A stretch of DNA of 64,000 nucleotides from Siphonodentalium dalli (Eukaryota; Mollusca; Scaphopoda; Gadilida; Siphonodentaliidae). The stretch spans positions 132,125,990 through 132,189,989 of the forward strand of contig CP136067.1 in assembly GCA_032622095.1 (NCBI GenBank), given 5' to 3'. The notes under the pieces are model-generated. The model was not told the DNA's origin, did not search any database, and saw nothing but the letters and a program-made list of their open reading frames with translations. Shown in pieces: positions 32,700-44,928 of this stretch (position 1 is its first letter; each line of letters opens with the position of its first letter). The translations under genes were made by a program, and so were the position numbers.

Positions 32700-32902
32700 A
32701 AATAATAATCGCTCCGACCTGACAAGGTGAGCCACTACTTATATTCCATGTGTAAGAATCATGTTTTGTGATGCCATTTGGATATACAATTTATGAGAAT
32801 AAATGTAACACTTTGAGAGCAAGAGTATTCTCTATTCCCACCAAATATCCACAGAGGGTTTCACATCGCTTTAACCTGGGCAACGCCGGGTAACCCTGCT
32901 AG
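32700..32902 (+). mobile_element. Possible Helitron-like 3' terminus
   Basis: The sequence ends GGGCAACGCCGGGTAACCCT-GCTAG followed by T. The GGGTAACCC hairpin a few bases before CTAG matches the Helitron 3' signature (short hairpin, CTRR, insertion before T). About 70 bp upstream, TTGAGAGCAAGAGTATTCTC and TTTCACATCGCTTTAA match 7215-7300. The 5' TC end is not identified, so the start given is arbitrary. Confidence 0.45.
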
Positions 32903-32984
32903 TATGTATATATAAACAGTCCCATGAAACATGTATACATTTATTGATGGACGTGTCGTGGGCTGTTCATACAGGATCGGGTTC

Positions 32985-34170
32985 ATTATTCCGAAGGTTC
33001 CATATTCCTAAGGTTTATTATTCTGAAGGTTCGCTAGCTATTCCAAAGGTTCGTTATTCTGAAGGTTCGCTATTCTGATGATGTTCTATTCTGGGCGTAT
33101 TTAACCAGAAATGAATTAAAATATGCACCCCCCCCCCAGATGTCCCAGATGTCGGTTATTAATAGCAAGAAGACAGTATCAGTTTATCATTTATTATGGA
33201 AAGTTGAAAACACGATGACTGCATGACTGAAATAAGCTACATGTAAGACTCTAAGTGATAAAGTCTGTCCGAACTGGCAATCTGTATTTGAAAGAATCAT
33301 CAACATTAAAGGCCCACTTAATTTTCGAACCCCCATATCACATATATAAAATATATGCCATATTATATATCATGCATTTGAAATAGGAAGCTCTCTAACA
33401 TTGTATTATCAACTTATCCGTGTGTAATAAACTGTGAACATGTTTTTGTAGAGTTGCCAACGTGTTTTTGTGCTAAAGTTTCATCTTGTTTTGTTGTGCA
33501 AAGTGTATTATTTTCAATGGAGGGGGAATAACTCTATATTTTAAATATATTCCCTTTAAAATTCCTTTTTCTAGCTTGATGTATGTTGCATTCTGGGAGC
33601 CATAACGGGGGCATTTTTTATGATTTCAGCTGTTTTCTATTTCTCCATGTGCATCTTCTGAGACACAGACGTATAATAGTATTTTAATCATATGTTATGG
33701 CGTAGATTGTTATTAAAACAGTATATCAAGGCACAATAAAAAGAAAATAAGTGATGCGAAAATTTAGTGGGCCTTTAAAGTCAATACAAAGTCACAATAG
33801 CATTTAAGTTCATCTCGTACCCGTCTATTCTGCTACGCAGTATGTTATGGCGCTCCAGTATTCAGCAAGCGTTTAATATAGCCCCACTGTTATACCGCCT
33901 TTATGGCGTATTCTTGCCTCTAAGATTATTGAGATATAACGTCATGGAAACATAGCAATTGTGTGGGCTGCGTGACATGACATTAAATTTCAAGGAAACC
34001 AGCGAAAAAAAAATTACATTTATTGTTTCAATGTTTTAAGTTATTTCCTTCATAAAAAGAGTCGTATGATAAAGAACACCTCTCAATACTTTAGAATATA
34101 GAATTAAACTTCAAAATAACAAAAACCTTCGGAATAGTGAACTTTCCGAATAGCGAACCTTCGGAATAGA
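32985..34170. repeat. Inverted clusters of AAGGTTCG/CGAACCTT motifs around a MITE
   Basis: Left cluster (32985-33085): TATTCCGAAGGTTC, TATTCTGAAGGTTCG and variants, about five units. Right cluster (34125-34170): AACCTTCGGAATAGTGAAC and GCGAACCTTCGGAATAG in the opposite sense. Outside them, CCCATGAAACAT and GATGGACGT occur as direct repeats near 32922 and 34235. This may be one diverged composite element, later invaded by the TTAA MITE at 33310. Confidence 0.5.
33310..33774. mobile_element. TTAA-flanked MITE, third family
   Basis: TTAA at 33306-33309 and 33775-33778. The 18-bp terminal repeats AGGCCCACTTAATTTTCG and CGAAAATTTAGTGGGCCT match with one difference. The interior is AT-rich with no coding frame. 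TTAA targeting fits piggyBac or Kolobok elements. Confidence 0.8.
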
Positions 34171-35660
34171 GATATGTCGCCGTCCATACGTACTGACGTG
34201 ATCATATATCCCAAGTTGACACTCCCATGGCACTCCCATGAAACATAGATTTATCATTTTATAGATGGACGTACGTGTTTTTGGGTTGACCATACGTACT
34301 GACGTAATCATATTATACTGCCAAAGTCTTGTTAAAATTTTATGTAACGAGATGTTCCCTAATTGCAGTCATTTGTTTGAGTTGTCTCCTATTATTTGTC
34401 GCTATCACATGCTGACATTTACCTTACAGGCTACATGTCAGATGTTACAAGCGGAATCTATATTAACGCTATCACAGTCAATTCTCGTACCGCGAGGTAA
34501 AACTTGAACCTACAGTTTTCGTTTTATCGTGTACATAGCGTCACAACAAACTCGTGCAATAACGTTAGCCAGTTCACACATGTGTCATTCTATCTATAGT
34601 TCTCTTGATATAAATACTATATCAATTGTTTTATTAATGGAGGACAATAAATATGTACTATAGAGAATGGAACCCGCTTGGTCATCACTAGACCACTTTA
34701 TATGGCAGAATTATTTCAAGTCCGGTTAGTTAAAGAGATACTGTACCCAAAGGTTGTTGTTGGTTTCTTTAGTCTCTGAGTTGTAAAATAAGGTAACTAG
34801 ATTTCCATTATTTTTAAATCTGTTGAGTACGAAGTAATGTTACGGATGGCAGATTAGCGGAATGTGAAACTAACAATTGTCGTTGTCCAGTAATTTTTGG
34901 ACAATATTCAAGCAACTTATCAAATAAATGTTACATTATATGCATACTAGTCCCATATACTCATTAAAGTATTGTATAGTCACAAGTCAGTGAGTGTCTT
35001 GAGTTTACGCCCCTTATCAACATAATTTTTTTTACACGATCATGTGTGCCACGCTTTGCCCAATCCACTATCCGTGAATTATTTTGATCACGTCTTGAAC
35101 ACGGAAATTCGTAATTTAATTTATGATTCCAGCCATAAATTAAATTTATATTAAATTATTAACTTTGATTTTAAGATAACCTATTAACCTGAATGTTTAC
35201 AGAATACATCTTCGACTCAAATTACTTAGTTTTCTATATATTATCGATATTAGATCGTTGTTATCACCGGGAATTTATTGAAAATGGCGTACAGTACCCC
35301 TTTAACAATCACCTATATGGATATACAATTGGTTGAAACAAATACCTGACAAAGATGGGATAGCCATTCGTATGTGGTCGTTTGTTTTCGCAAATGGCCA
35401 AAAATATCATTAGGCCGAAGAGAAACGCCTCTAACTTGTCTGTGTGACTCGATAAAACGGAAAGGGCTGTAGTCCGATTTGTTTAATCAATACATGTATA
35501 TCGGACACTCTGTATCTGTAGATATTGCAGTGCAGGAACCTGTCGGTTACAGACGCACTCTTCAATCATACTGAGTCCGTGTCTCCATAATTCGATATAT
35601 ATATCATAATACTCATTTCATGTCCTCAATCTGTGACGTTGTTTTGCTTATGTTTGTTAA
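34171..35660. other. No gene recognised
   Basis: AT-rich intergenic sequence. TTATTAATGGAGGACAATAA near 34631 recurs as CATTAATGGAGGACAATAAT near 36702, a small dispersed repeat. I see nothing else. Confidence 0.35.
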
Positions 35661-36435
35661 GCCCCGGTTCCATATCCCCGATTTTCCACCCCGAATGTTC
35701 CCGAATGACTCCCGAATCATAATTTTGCAAAAATCGTGGAGTAAGTTTGGGACGAGTCGGTACAGTGAATTTTTACCCCCGAACATGATCGGGGATATCG
35801 GTGCTATCGGGGTCGATTCGGGACGATTCTGGGCCCGCTCCCGACAGTTTTGAAATGTTCAAAACTATCGGGAACCAAGCCGAATCGCTCCCGATTTGTC
35901 AATCATCGGGAGAAATTCGGGAGCAATTCGGCACCTATTCGGGAGTAGTCGGCAGTATTCGGCAATATTCGGGTGGATATTCTGGAGTAGTCGGCAGTAT
36001 TCGGTAGCTTATTCCCGAATTCGCCATGTGTGCATGGCTGCTTTTATACTGAGATCCGATGTATCTGCAAAATTCGGCATCGATTCGGGACGTTCGGCAG
36101 CAATTGAATACCAATTCGGTATTTATTCGGCATCAATTCGGTACCAGTTCGGCATTGATTCGGGGTATTCGGCAACAAGTCGTTAGTAATCTGGGTAATT
36201 CGGCAGCTACTCGCACGATATAGTTCGGGATAATTCTTTATCATTCGGGAAGAAATTCGGAAGCATTCTGGAATACTCGGCAATGTTCGGGACGATTAAA
36301 TTTTGTCATCAGTTCGGCGGCTTTTGGAATAAAACTCGTCCAGAATTCTCTCGAATGCTGCCGATTTGGTCTGGTCCCGAATTGGCGCCGAATATATTAA
36401 TTCGGGACAGAAAATCGGGAATATGGAACCGGGGC
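35661..36435. mobile_element. TIR element with interior built of TTCGGG/CCCGAA motifs
   Basis: The ends are GCCCCGGTTCCATATCCCCG and its near-complement (CGGGAATATGGAACCGGGGC), extending about 37 bp into ATTTTC-CCCGAAT. The first 130 bp hold CCCGAAT motifs. From about 35905 the strand switches to ATTCGGG, ATTCGGCA and TTCGGGA units at irregular 8-20 bp spacing, with AGTCGGCAGTATTCGG twice. No transposase and no clear target duplication. Possibly a hAT-type MITE, unassigned. Confidence 0.65.
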
Positions 36436-38353
36436 ATTAATGACTGTCTAAAGATTTTCTGCAGTTTTTATTAATAAAATTTCGAGTCGACATAGTATCA
36501 GCGGTTATACTTTGTGTATCATATGTCTGTCAGGTCAGGGAAATCCTAAACTTGAGGTACTACATGTAAACCTCGATCGATGTTCTTCGAAATCACGCGA
36601 CCATTGGTCAAAATACTCACTCATGGCCTAAGGGAAATCGACATTGATACTATATAATATGGAATTACGCATCTTACAATATACTGTATATCTAACTCCT
36701 CATTAATGGAGGACAATAATTCAGGTAACTGGTCACATAATCACGAGGCTTACCACCTCCATTTCGAAATCTCCCTGAACTGTTTACGTGTTAGCATTTT
36801 CTTGCACTTGACCATACCGTACCGGTATATATATATATTTATTACATGATCCAACCCTTATTCCATTCAATAAACCCGTTGTATACATTGTGTTGCATAA
36901 CAGGAAATAGTGCGAGTTGACCTTTGACTTCCGCTATTAAATACGCAAAGGGACTTTATTTTTCTGAGACTATTTCTTTACGCGGGCAAACAACGCATAC
37001 GTGAAACGTCATCGCAGGTCTGTTTGAAGCCGATGTTAGTTTCACGTCTCATTTGTTGATTTAAGTATGATTTATCTAGGTTTTGGATCATGTAATAAAT
37101 ATAATCTACAATTCGTCCCCAGTTTTTAGCGGAATTTTCAAAACTTGTCCAGTAAATTATGTCTGAACCTCGCCAAATTTAAAGGCTGGTCCAGACCTAA
37201 TTTACTGGACTCGTTTTGTAAATTCCGTTATAAACTGGGGGCGAGTTGTAGATCCTTTATAACTCTAACATATGGAGTCAATTTGTTAACTGTCGGTAGC
37301 TAACTGTGTGTGAAGTTTGAGTTAGAAGTTGTCGATATAAACATGTATATAAGTATACAATGCATGGACATACGGCACACAAAGAAACGCGGCCTGTGTC
37401 TGGAAGAAACTCGGAGCATGTCCACAAGAATGACAGAATCATGAAATATCGAAATATCGGGTTTCGTTCAGACCGCATATGTGCCAAAGAAGTCTCGGGT
37501 TTCCTGTGCATGAGAGGGTGCGTGTACGCGCGAGGGGAGGGGCGGGGTAACATTTTGTCTTTCCTTTCAATGCCACATAAACTCCGTTGATGAGTAAAGC
37601 ATATTGTACTTTGCAACGGTCCACGATCAACATGAAATCATATACTAATATGAATAAGAACTACATGTTATACACGGCGGCCCAAATATATGGACACCAT
37701 TTAGGAAAAAAATGTGGTGTGAAGTTCTCAAAGTAACCAGTACACCCGGGCATGCAGACAACAACGAGCGCACCACAGTATCCAAATCTTCTTACAGTAC
37801 CGGACTAAATTTCTACCAGTGCATTTCGTTCATTGTTGCTTGGGATTCGGCATATGCCGATAACGTTTAATTTACAAAATGCACCGACGAGAAATGATTT
37901 ATATCATCTTTTCATCGAGCCATTTATATTACTAGGATTCATTTGAATATGAAACTCGTGGACGCTATTACATTATAGGGGCTTATAGCACGCGACACCT
38001 TCTCTGAGGCTCAAATCACCGTATATTAGTAATTTTACAATATAGGGCCCTGGGTTGGCATACTGACACTATCCATTGGTCTTGGGGCCAGTACTATAAC
38101 GCTTATATACGAGTAAATTACAAGTTTACATGTACAATGCAAGTTAGTGGTTCGCAACACCAGGATGTTTCTAATGAAATTGTGCGAAGATGAACAAATT
38201 TTCATAATTATAATCGCAGCTTATAGGAAAGCACGCGCGTCCATGTATTGTTTTATTGCCTGTTACAGTTCTCAACAGTTCACCGTTTTTGTAAATTATG
38301 CGCGAAGCCATTGTATGTAGTATTGGCCCCTGCATAATGCACAGGCAATCGGT
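36436..38353. other. No gene recognised, apart from the hairpin at 37104
   Basis: Sequence around 37350-37560 is moderately GC-rich with a plus-strand frame of 76 codons, but no family similarity or splice sites accompany it. The remainder is AT-rich. Confidence 0.35.
37104..37253. repeat. 150-bp foldback hairpin
   Basis: ATCTACAATTCGTCCCCAGT, TAGCGGAATTTTCAAAAC and TCCAGTAAATTATGTCTG pair with CAGACCTAATTTACTGGAC, GTTTTGTAAATTCCGTTA and ACTGGGGGCGAGTTGTAGAT. The loop is about 20 bp. It is a small MITE-like foldback, single copy here. Confidence 0.75.
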
Positions 38354-38356
38354 TAA

Positions 38357-39617
38357 GGGTACGTTCATACGCTGGCAATATTGCACTGCAAACTGCAAAA
38401 ATACCAGCTGCAAAGGTTGTTTTGTTTTGTTTTGTTAGCTGGCATTTTTGCCAGCAAACGACAAGCTCGTGCTGTGTCGTGGCTGGTCGTCAACAATCAA
38501 CGGTGATATATGCTAACGGCGTATACCTCTCTGTCGGTGGGCACAACACAAGGCCACTAACAATAATTGATTGTGTCTGTACCGTCCCCGATACGATCGG
38601 ATAGGATCGGGGTGTGTTCTCTGTGATTCTCATACACACATAATTATACATGTGTACTGATATGTTATATGAGGATATGATGATATGGCGTGATACAAAG
38701 AGTACCAAAAGTGATGCTTCCCGAGTCATAAATGTGGGAGCTATATGGGAGGTGGTGGCATGACTCACTGTGAGTATCCATGCATTGCTTCAAATGTGCT
38801 TACTTCAGTGAGCGTGTACAAATTCTCAATTGTTATCGAAATTGTCATCTATCGATCAGAATGGCACATTGAGATATCACTCAATTCAGATCAAGCTGGG
38901 GCTCGAATACGTGCCAACACCATCTACCAAGACTGCGATATCGATGTAATTGTAGTGGGTTAAAAGTGACTGATTGTGTCGTGGTGGTGGGAGACTGGGA
39001 GTGGGGTCTAACAGTAGGGATAATGAGATGTTAGTCTTTGGCATTGATAAAGCATATATGGGCCTATATAATTATTCATGCCATTTTAATAACAATATAT
39101 TGTGTGCTTTTGATTAACTTGTGTTACTATTTATTTGATTTCTTTGTTTTGTTTAACATCAGCACCACGCCCCCCCCCCCCCCGTTTTTCTTAACTTATT
39201 GTTTTGCTTAACATGAAGACCAACGAGTTTGTGACTAAAATTATTGGAATGACAAGTTTGGAGTTTTGGATGATACCCGGGAAGATTTGAATTCGTTGGT
39301 TATTTTCGTTGAGCCAAGTGTCTAGGTGACGTTTATTGTACTCATAAATGAGCAGAATCCCAGCGAGAGAGCTGGCCGTGGCGATATCACATTCCAACAT
39401 GTAAAGTGACATTATTTTGACTGGCCTAAGAATACCAGCACGCATCGTGTTCTAATATATTGCAAACAGCTCATCAATCACGCAAAATGACTGTCGTTCA
39501 TTGATCACTACTAACGCTGATTTGTTGACAGCGGGCAGATATTAATCCGTTTTGGCAATTTTGCAGCTGGCATTTTTGCAGTTTGCAGTGCAATATTGCC
39601 AGCGTATGAACGTACCC
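38357..39617. mobile_element. PIF/Harbinger-like element with 60-bp terminal repeats, TAA target duplication
   Basis: TAA lies at 38354-38356 and 39618-39620. Terminal inverted repeats start GGGTACGTTCATACGCTGGC and continue AATATTGCACTGCAAACTGC, AAAAAT-CCAGCTGCAAA, nearly identical over about 60 bp. The TWA target and GGG start fit PIF/Harbinger. A minus-strand frame (39191-39445, MRAGILRPVKIM...) might be a nuclease remnant but shows no DDE motif. Near-identical ends suggest a fairly young copy. An older repeat resembling 8890/9965 lies inside at 38770-38940. Confidence 0.8.
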
Positions 39618-39680
39618 TAATGGCTAAGTCGTCCACGACAATATTTATTGTTATCCTCCTCCCTATTTTCCACCCTTCTG

Positions 39681-39870
39681 ATTGGCCCATGTGCTGTCAC
39701 GTGCCGGTAGGGTCTATATCAGCCCCCGCTTCTACGGTATAGGGGATATATTGACCAATGAGAAATTAGTTAGGGGGTGTCACGTGTTGTTTATGGGTGT
39801 TGCCAAAAGTTGACGAAGGAGGTCAATGTTGTCACGTGATGTTTTAAAACACAACACAGAATGGCGGATC
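39681..39870 (+). promoter_or_regulatory. Promoter-like cluster of CACGTG and CCAAT motifs
   Basis: Three perfect CACGTG E-boxes, each preceded by GT (39698, 39781, 39833), an inverted CCAAT (ATTGG at 39681) and a direct CCAAT (39755) fall within 160 bp. A potential 5' UTR with a short upstream frame (ATGGCGGATCAATTG, then stop) follows at 39861. USF/MITF-class factors bind CACGTG and NF-Y binds CCAAT. I infer a promoter for a plus-strand transcript; its orientation is suggested only by the exon candidate at 39978. Confidence 0.4.
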
Positions 39871-39977
39871 AATTGTTGTGAATTTGTATTCAATTTCAAA
39901 CAGATATTTTCCATGCAGGCCATGCTCCTTAAGGGTTTTACGGTATCTGATGGAAGACAGACATTTTTAGGTTAACT

Positions 39978-40037
39978 ATGGCTCAGTTTTCAGTGCCACA
40001 GACTGACAGAGCTCATACACAAAAAGAAATTAACGTC
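39978..40037 (+). CDS. Candidate first coding exon downstream of the promoter-like cluster
   Basis: An acceptor-like CATTTTTAG is followed by GTTAACT-ATGG, a good start context (A at -3, G at +4). The 20 codons MAQFSVPQTD-RAHTQKEINV end at a consensus donor GTC|GTAAGT, phase 0. I do not recognise the protein and could not find a convincing next exon, so this is tentative. Confidence 0.3.
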
Positions 40038-40567
40038 GTAAGTCGTAACTTCGTAAGATTTTTCCAAAGATTTCGAAAAATTATTTTCAATTTTTAATAG
40101 AATTAGACTGACAACCAACCATTTTTAGTGCTCGAAATTCAAAGTTAGTCACGGCAATAACATATTGTAAGCAATGTCGTGTGAAATAACCGTGGCAAAA
40201 TGATTGTGTGGAATCTAACATGCTACAGCATTAATTAAATTTGCCGTCGGATATTTCCTAATTAAATTCCATTGTTGTTGTTGTACGATCTAATTTCTGT
40301 TATTTCTGACCTTTTCCATCACTAAGTTTGTCACATCTTAAATTCAACTGGAATAGTTGATAAGATAAGATGTAATATAGACTCTTATGTTGTACCAGCG
40401 ATGTATATATACGTCCATGGTTGTACGGACAACCTGTGAAATGGGTAGACACTCCGCTAACTGTTCGGTCCAACTCTGGGCCACGACGTAACTCTTCCGC
40501 CATCAGAGTCCAGTAAGGCTGAAGGAGTCACTCTCACCAAAAAATGTGCTGAAGGGTACACAGGGTT
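40038..40567. other. No recognised feature
   Basis: AT-rich, possibly intronic if the exon at 39978 is real. Confidence 0.3.
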
Positions 40568-40571
40568 TTAA

Positions 40572-42054
40572 CACGTTGAGTGCCACTACGAGTTATCTCG
40601 TAGTTCGCAACCTTCGCAGGTTGCCACTACGAGTTATCTCGTAGTGGTTTCCATGTCGTGTAACTGACAAACGGAAGCAGTGGAATAGGTCGATACACCA
40701 CGAAAACCCGCCTCGGAACATCAGAACTCTGATTTTATCAAATAAATAGTGTGGCTCCGCACCATCAGCACATATATTCTACTCAAAATGGTCCAGTTGT
40801 TAGTGAATACAGCTGACACTGTCTCACTGAGTGACCACCAGAGGCAGTCGTGTGTGGGCAGTTAGACTGGGGTTTTGGTATTCAATAGACTGACAATGTT
40901 CACGCATGCAAACAAAGTAAGGGGGTGGATATTCACAATGTACAAACATGCGAAGGCAGTTTCGAGGAATGGTTACATCGTTGTGTTTCAACACATTGAA
41001 ACTTCGCACAACCACCCACACACGTCACACAGGCCTGCCAAATCTGTTCCCTCTCACTCATGTGCGAGTGGACGCATCCAACACAAGATAAGCGGATAAT
41101 GACGTTATATGCGCGTATACATTGTGCGGCTCCATTTGGGGGCTAGGTATTTTATTATTTATAATACAAGTAAAGCGGAACAATTATTCCCCAAAACTAC
41201 ATTTTACCCACTTCCGAACATGTTGGACAATGGAAAGCGTAGCAATTACCGTACTTTAGACGTCATGCAGTTCATCGAACTGTTCTACTTACGTAGGTAC
41301 GGATAAATGGTTTTGTGTAGCATAGAGGTTTACAGTAAAGGGTGACTGACTTACTTCCAGATGGATGGATTATATGGAGTTACATGTAGCACACTCCTGA
41401 ATGTGCAGGGATCTATTTGACTACTGCTGCATGGTTGTTTTAATTTTGTGCTGACAATTCTTCCAACACTATTATTTTGGGCTGTACTTTGGAACCCCAT
41501 AGCATAGGCCTAAATCAGGCTAAATGGGCGATAACTTACAATACCCGAAACAACAGAAGATGCATGCTCGTAGTCATTACTGTATGGACGAAATAAACTC
41601 ATCCTCACAGGAAACAAGTTCACCCGATTCCACTTCGGATTCGCTGTCTGTAGCATGCATGCTCAATTGCTCATATATATAAGTAATTTGCTCCGCCGTG
41701 CATCAGCCACAATTTAACTATATAACGAGCTATAACCTCCACAAGGACTCCCACACCTCCATAAATATGCTTACCACCAAAATAACTTGTTTGGGTTACA
41801 TTCTACTTCATATTTGTTGCTCAAACGTGTCCAATTGTGTCTACGAGATAACTCGTAGTTGGCACTGGTGGTGGGAATACCCAAATTCCTTCCGCCAGTG
41901 CCGGCTACGAGTTATCTCGTAGTACTATCAATCGCCGTTTCTGTCATCCAATTTTTGCTTCATTGAAGCCAAATTATGGTCTACTAAGGGTATCTATCTT
42001 GCCACGATTTGGCAAACTGGCGAGATTACTAATTGATTTCTGGCACTCAACGTG
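40572..42054. mobile_element. TTAA-flanked piggyBac-like element with palindromic subterminal motifs
   Basis: TTAA at 40568-40571 and 42055-42058. Terminal repeats are CACGTTGAGTGCCA and TGGCACTCAACGTG. The perfect palindrome CTACGAGTTATCTCGTAG or its reverse-oriented form occurs four times, two near each end (40585, 40625, 41844, 41904). A short minus-strand frame near 41580-41695 reads EQLSMHATDSESEVESGELV then SCEDEFISS, an acidic stretch like the N-terminus of piggyBac transposases. No catalytic core remains. Confidence 0.75.
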
Positions 42055-42058
42055 TTAA

Positions 42059-42770
42059 TTAAAATGTACACAGGTTTGTGATCGGCATTAACACCGGCCA
42101 TTACGAAATGTGTTTCATTTGTCCCTTACCCTGACCCTATCCGGAACATGGTGATACAGTTCAGGACTCGATGAGGCAAGTGGGAATGCGGAAAGTGACC
42201 TAAAGCCTAACCCTGTCCCTGACCATAAACATGACTGGCATGGACAGGATATTCAACCTTTTCCCATGACTGAGACGGTAACGGGGTGGCAATTGATTGG
42301 ACATCGTTGTGATGAGATGGGACATGACAAGTTGGGTGGGATCCTAGACTAATATAAGTCTGCATGACCCGAATGGAAAAGTAGCAGACATGGACATTAA
42401 CCTAAACCTTAACACTGAGCCTACTAGTATAATCCTAACCATAATCAGAACTTGACGGGATACTAACCCTGACTGGGGTGGGATGGTAAATTATGGGTTG
42501 GGTTTACCCAAGTGTTAAGCGAACCCTAACCTTGACCTAACGCTAATCAAAACTGGGATGGCCCAACCCATCGCACCATTTATTTGGTCAATACCGAATG
42601 TTTCCGATTAAGGAATATGCGTATACAGTGTAATGGTGAGGTTATTGTCAAATTCGCACTGAACTGTATAGCATACTGAGTCGTACTGACCAATGATATA
42701 ATTTCTTGTGCCATATAGCGGTAGTTATAGGAACATTAGGCTATGCTGTATTTTAAGCACATTTATATAT
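42059..42770. repeat. Degenerate CCTAACCCTGACC-type sequence
   Basis: Words such as CCTAACCCTG, AACCTAAACCTTAACAC, ATCCTAACCATAATC and GAACCCTAACCTTGACC recur irregularly from about 42130 to 42555, mixed with ACTGGGATGGC-type words. They resemble a decayed TAACCC-related minisatellite more than true telomeric repeats, since perfect CCCTAA tandems are absent. Confidence 0.45.
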
Positions 42771-42779
42771 TGATGTATC

Positions 42780-42975
42780 TCAAGATATTATCTCGAGTTG
42801 TGTTTGTCGATACCTCGAGTTGTGTATGTCGAGATCTTGAGAAAATAACTAGAGATTTCATCATACCGGTAATATGTTGAGATCACGATAACGTCGAGAT
42901 CTCAAAATGCGTATGTCGAAATCTTGAGATTTAGTCGAGATCTCGAGATGTATTTGTAATATGTTGAGATGTCAA
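42780..42975. repeat. CTCGAGAT-rich palindromic repeat
   Basis: ATCTCGAG, GTCGAGATC and ATGTCGAGATCTTGAG words recur at 15-40 bp intervals, often as near-palindromes (GTCGAGATCTCGAGA). Degenerate and without clear unit boundaries. Confidence 0.6.
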
Positions 42976-44928
42976 GATAATATGTGGAGATAATATCTGG
43001 AGGGAAAAAATGTTTGCTCTGTGCCAAGAAAGCTCACTAAAAATGATCAATCTGTTTTTCAGGACTTTGAAGTTGCATTGAATGACAACTGACTTTGAAG
43101 TAGGAATGTGCCAGAAAGCAGCTCGGAGTTTTCGCCAAAATTGACACACACGTATGTAACTTCCACTGTGTTCAGGTTGTTTGGCTGTTGATGAGCCGGT
43201 CCAAAGCCAGGAAAAAATTATGCTGGTAGTTTTTTTTCTAATATTAATTAAGCACACATCGGTGTAACAATATTTCCTGTTTCTTAATCCCCTATTTGTG
43301 AAAAACCAAGAAAGCTACAAAGTGATGTAATCCCCTTTGACACCAAACAATGTGGCAAACTGTTGGACACAGAGAATGACACTTGTTTAATGCAAACGCC
43401 ATGCATGACGCTAACCTACATAGTGTGTCGATTTATCTTGGGGTCTGACTACTCTGGGGATAACTTTGTTAAGGGTTGACTTCTCCAGATACCATTGGAA
43501 GGACTGTCTATGTATATTTTTAAACTCATATCATGGGGTAGCCTTTATACTGATATTTTTTTTGTGTTTTAATAACCCTCCCCGACACAACCCTGTGTCA
43601 GAGTGTGAGGCATTGTAATTTGGGCATCTATTAACCACAATATTGCATTACCTGTACATATCATTGAGATGACTAGAGTATACATAAGTTCTAAAGTTAA
43701 AATAGGGCCTAAACATGGACATGGGGATATCCAGTGGAGCAATTGATCCTGAACACATGAATTTTAAATTGGGGTTCTATAACTTCTATTCCATCTGAAA
43801 TAACATGGCAAAAGCCATCTGTTGACCATTGCAACAGAAAACATGTATGATATAAATATTGTAACTTTGCTTTCTTAAAATTTTATCATGAATATACATT
43901 TGCCCATGTATGTTCGACATTTTCCCGTTAATTTTGGGGCAATCCCGGCTTAGAATTTGTCTGGCAAATATCACATATACGCCTATGTGAATGTTTTGTG
44001 GTTAGGCCATTCCCATGATATTTCAATGGACACTATATACTGGTATTGTGAATTGTGGTTCCTTCTGTTATAAATGCATGACCCAAAGCAAAAGGCAGAA
44101 AGACATGTATGAGGAATGAATAAATTAATTTAGATCAACCAAATTGATGGCATTGTGGAATAGTGTTAGGGTAAAAATAAAAATGAATTTTACTTTCACT
44201 GTAAATTACTGCCAAATTTGTCTAAAATAAAATGCTATTCATTACTATATATGTAAATGCTTAAAATCACTGTATTTTTATCATTTTGATTTCCAGAATC
44301 TGACTGGGATATCTCACTGATATGACTCTGGGTTTGTCTGTCGGGATCATATGGAACACCAGTTCAAAACATCATTAACATGGGAATTTTTTGATGTTCT
44401 GATAGGTCACAGAGAACTTTAAGTAAAACAAACAACACAGGTAATATGTTTCTTAGTTTCTACGTTCTCCTAAATAATATATTTCACAGTAGGTGAAGGT
44501 CTCAGATATAGATTCCATCATTAGATGATTTGTTTCAGCCAATTTTGCTTTGGATTTTTCCCTGGGCAATCAAATAAATTCTTTAAAGGTCCCTTTTAGA
44601 ACATAAAAAATTTCCCATGTTTTGAACTGTTGAAATATGATCACCATGGGCACAGCCGAGTAGAGATTCATGGCATGATCTATGTTAGAACTTGCTCACT
44701 GTCACGTTAGTGTACCGTTACTTGTGTGCTTTTTTACAAACACAATAATAGGTACTAATTTATATGAAATCTCTGTTTATTACTTTATAATGTCAGCTTT
44801 GGATTTTTTTTCTCCAGGAAAAGTTTAAACATTAAACCCATTATTATGGTTCTTTTAGCAGCCCTTTAAATAGACTAACATCTCTATCATATTAGCAGAC
44901 CTAAACTTCGTCTCTGCCCTCTAATACA
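42976..44928. other. No gene recognised; includes dispersed repeat copy 2
   Basis: About 44388-44475 (TTTTTTGATGTTCTGATAGG ... CACAGGTAATATGTTTCTTA) is a diverged copy of the repeat at 5545. The rest is AT-rich with no supported exon. Confidence 0.4.

Noticed and set aside
42130-42555. Interstitial telomere
   Set aside because: CCTAACCC-like words occur but no uninterrupted CCCTAA tandem is present.
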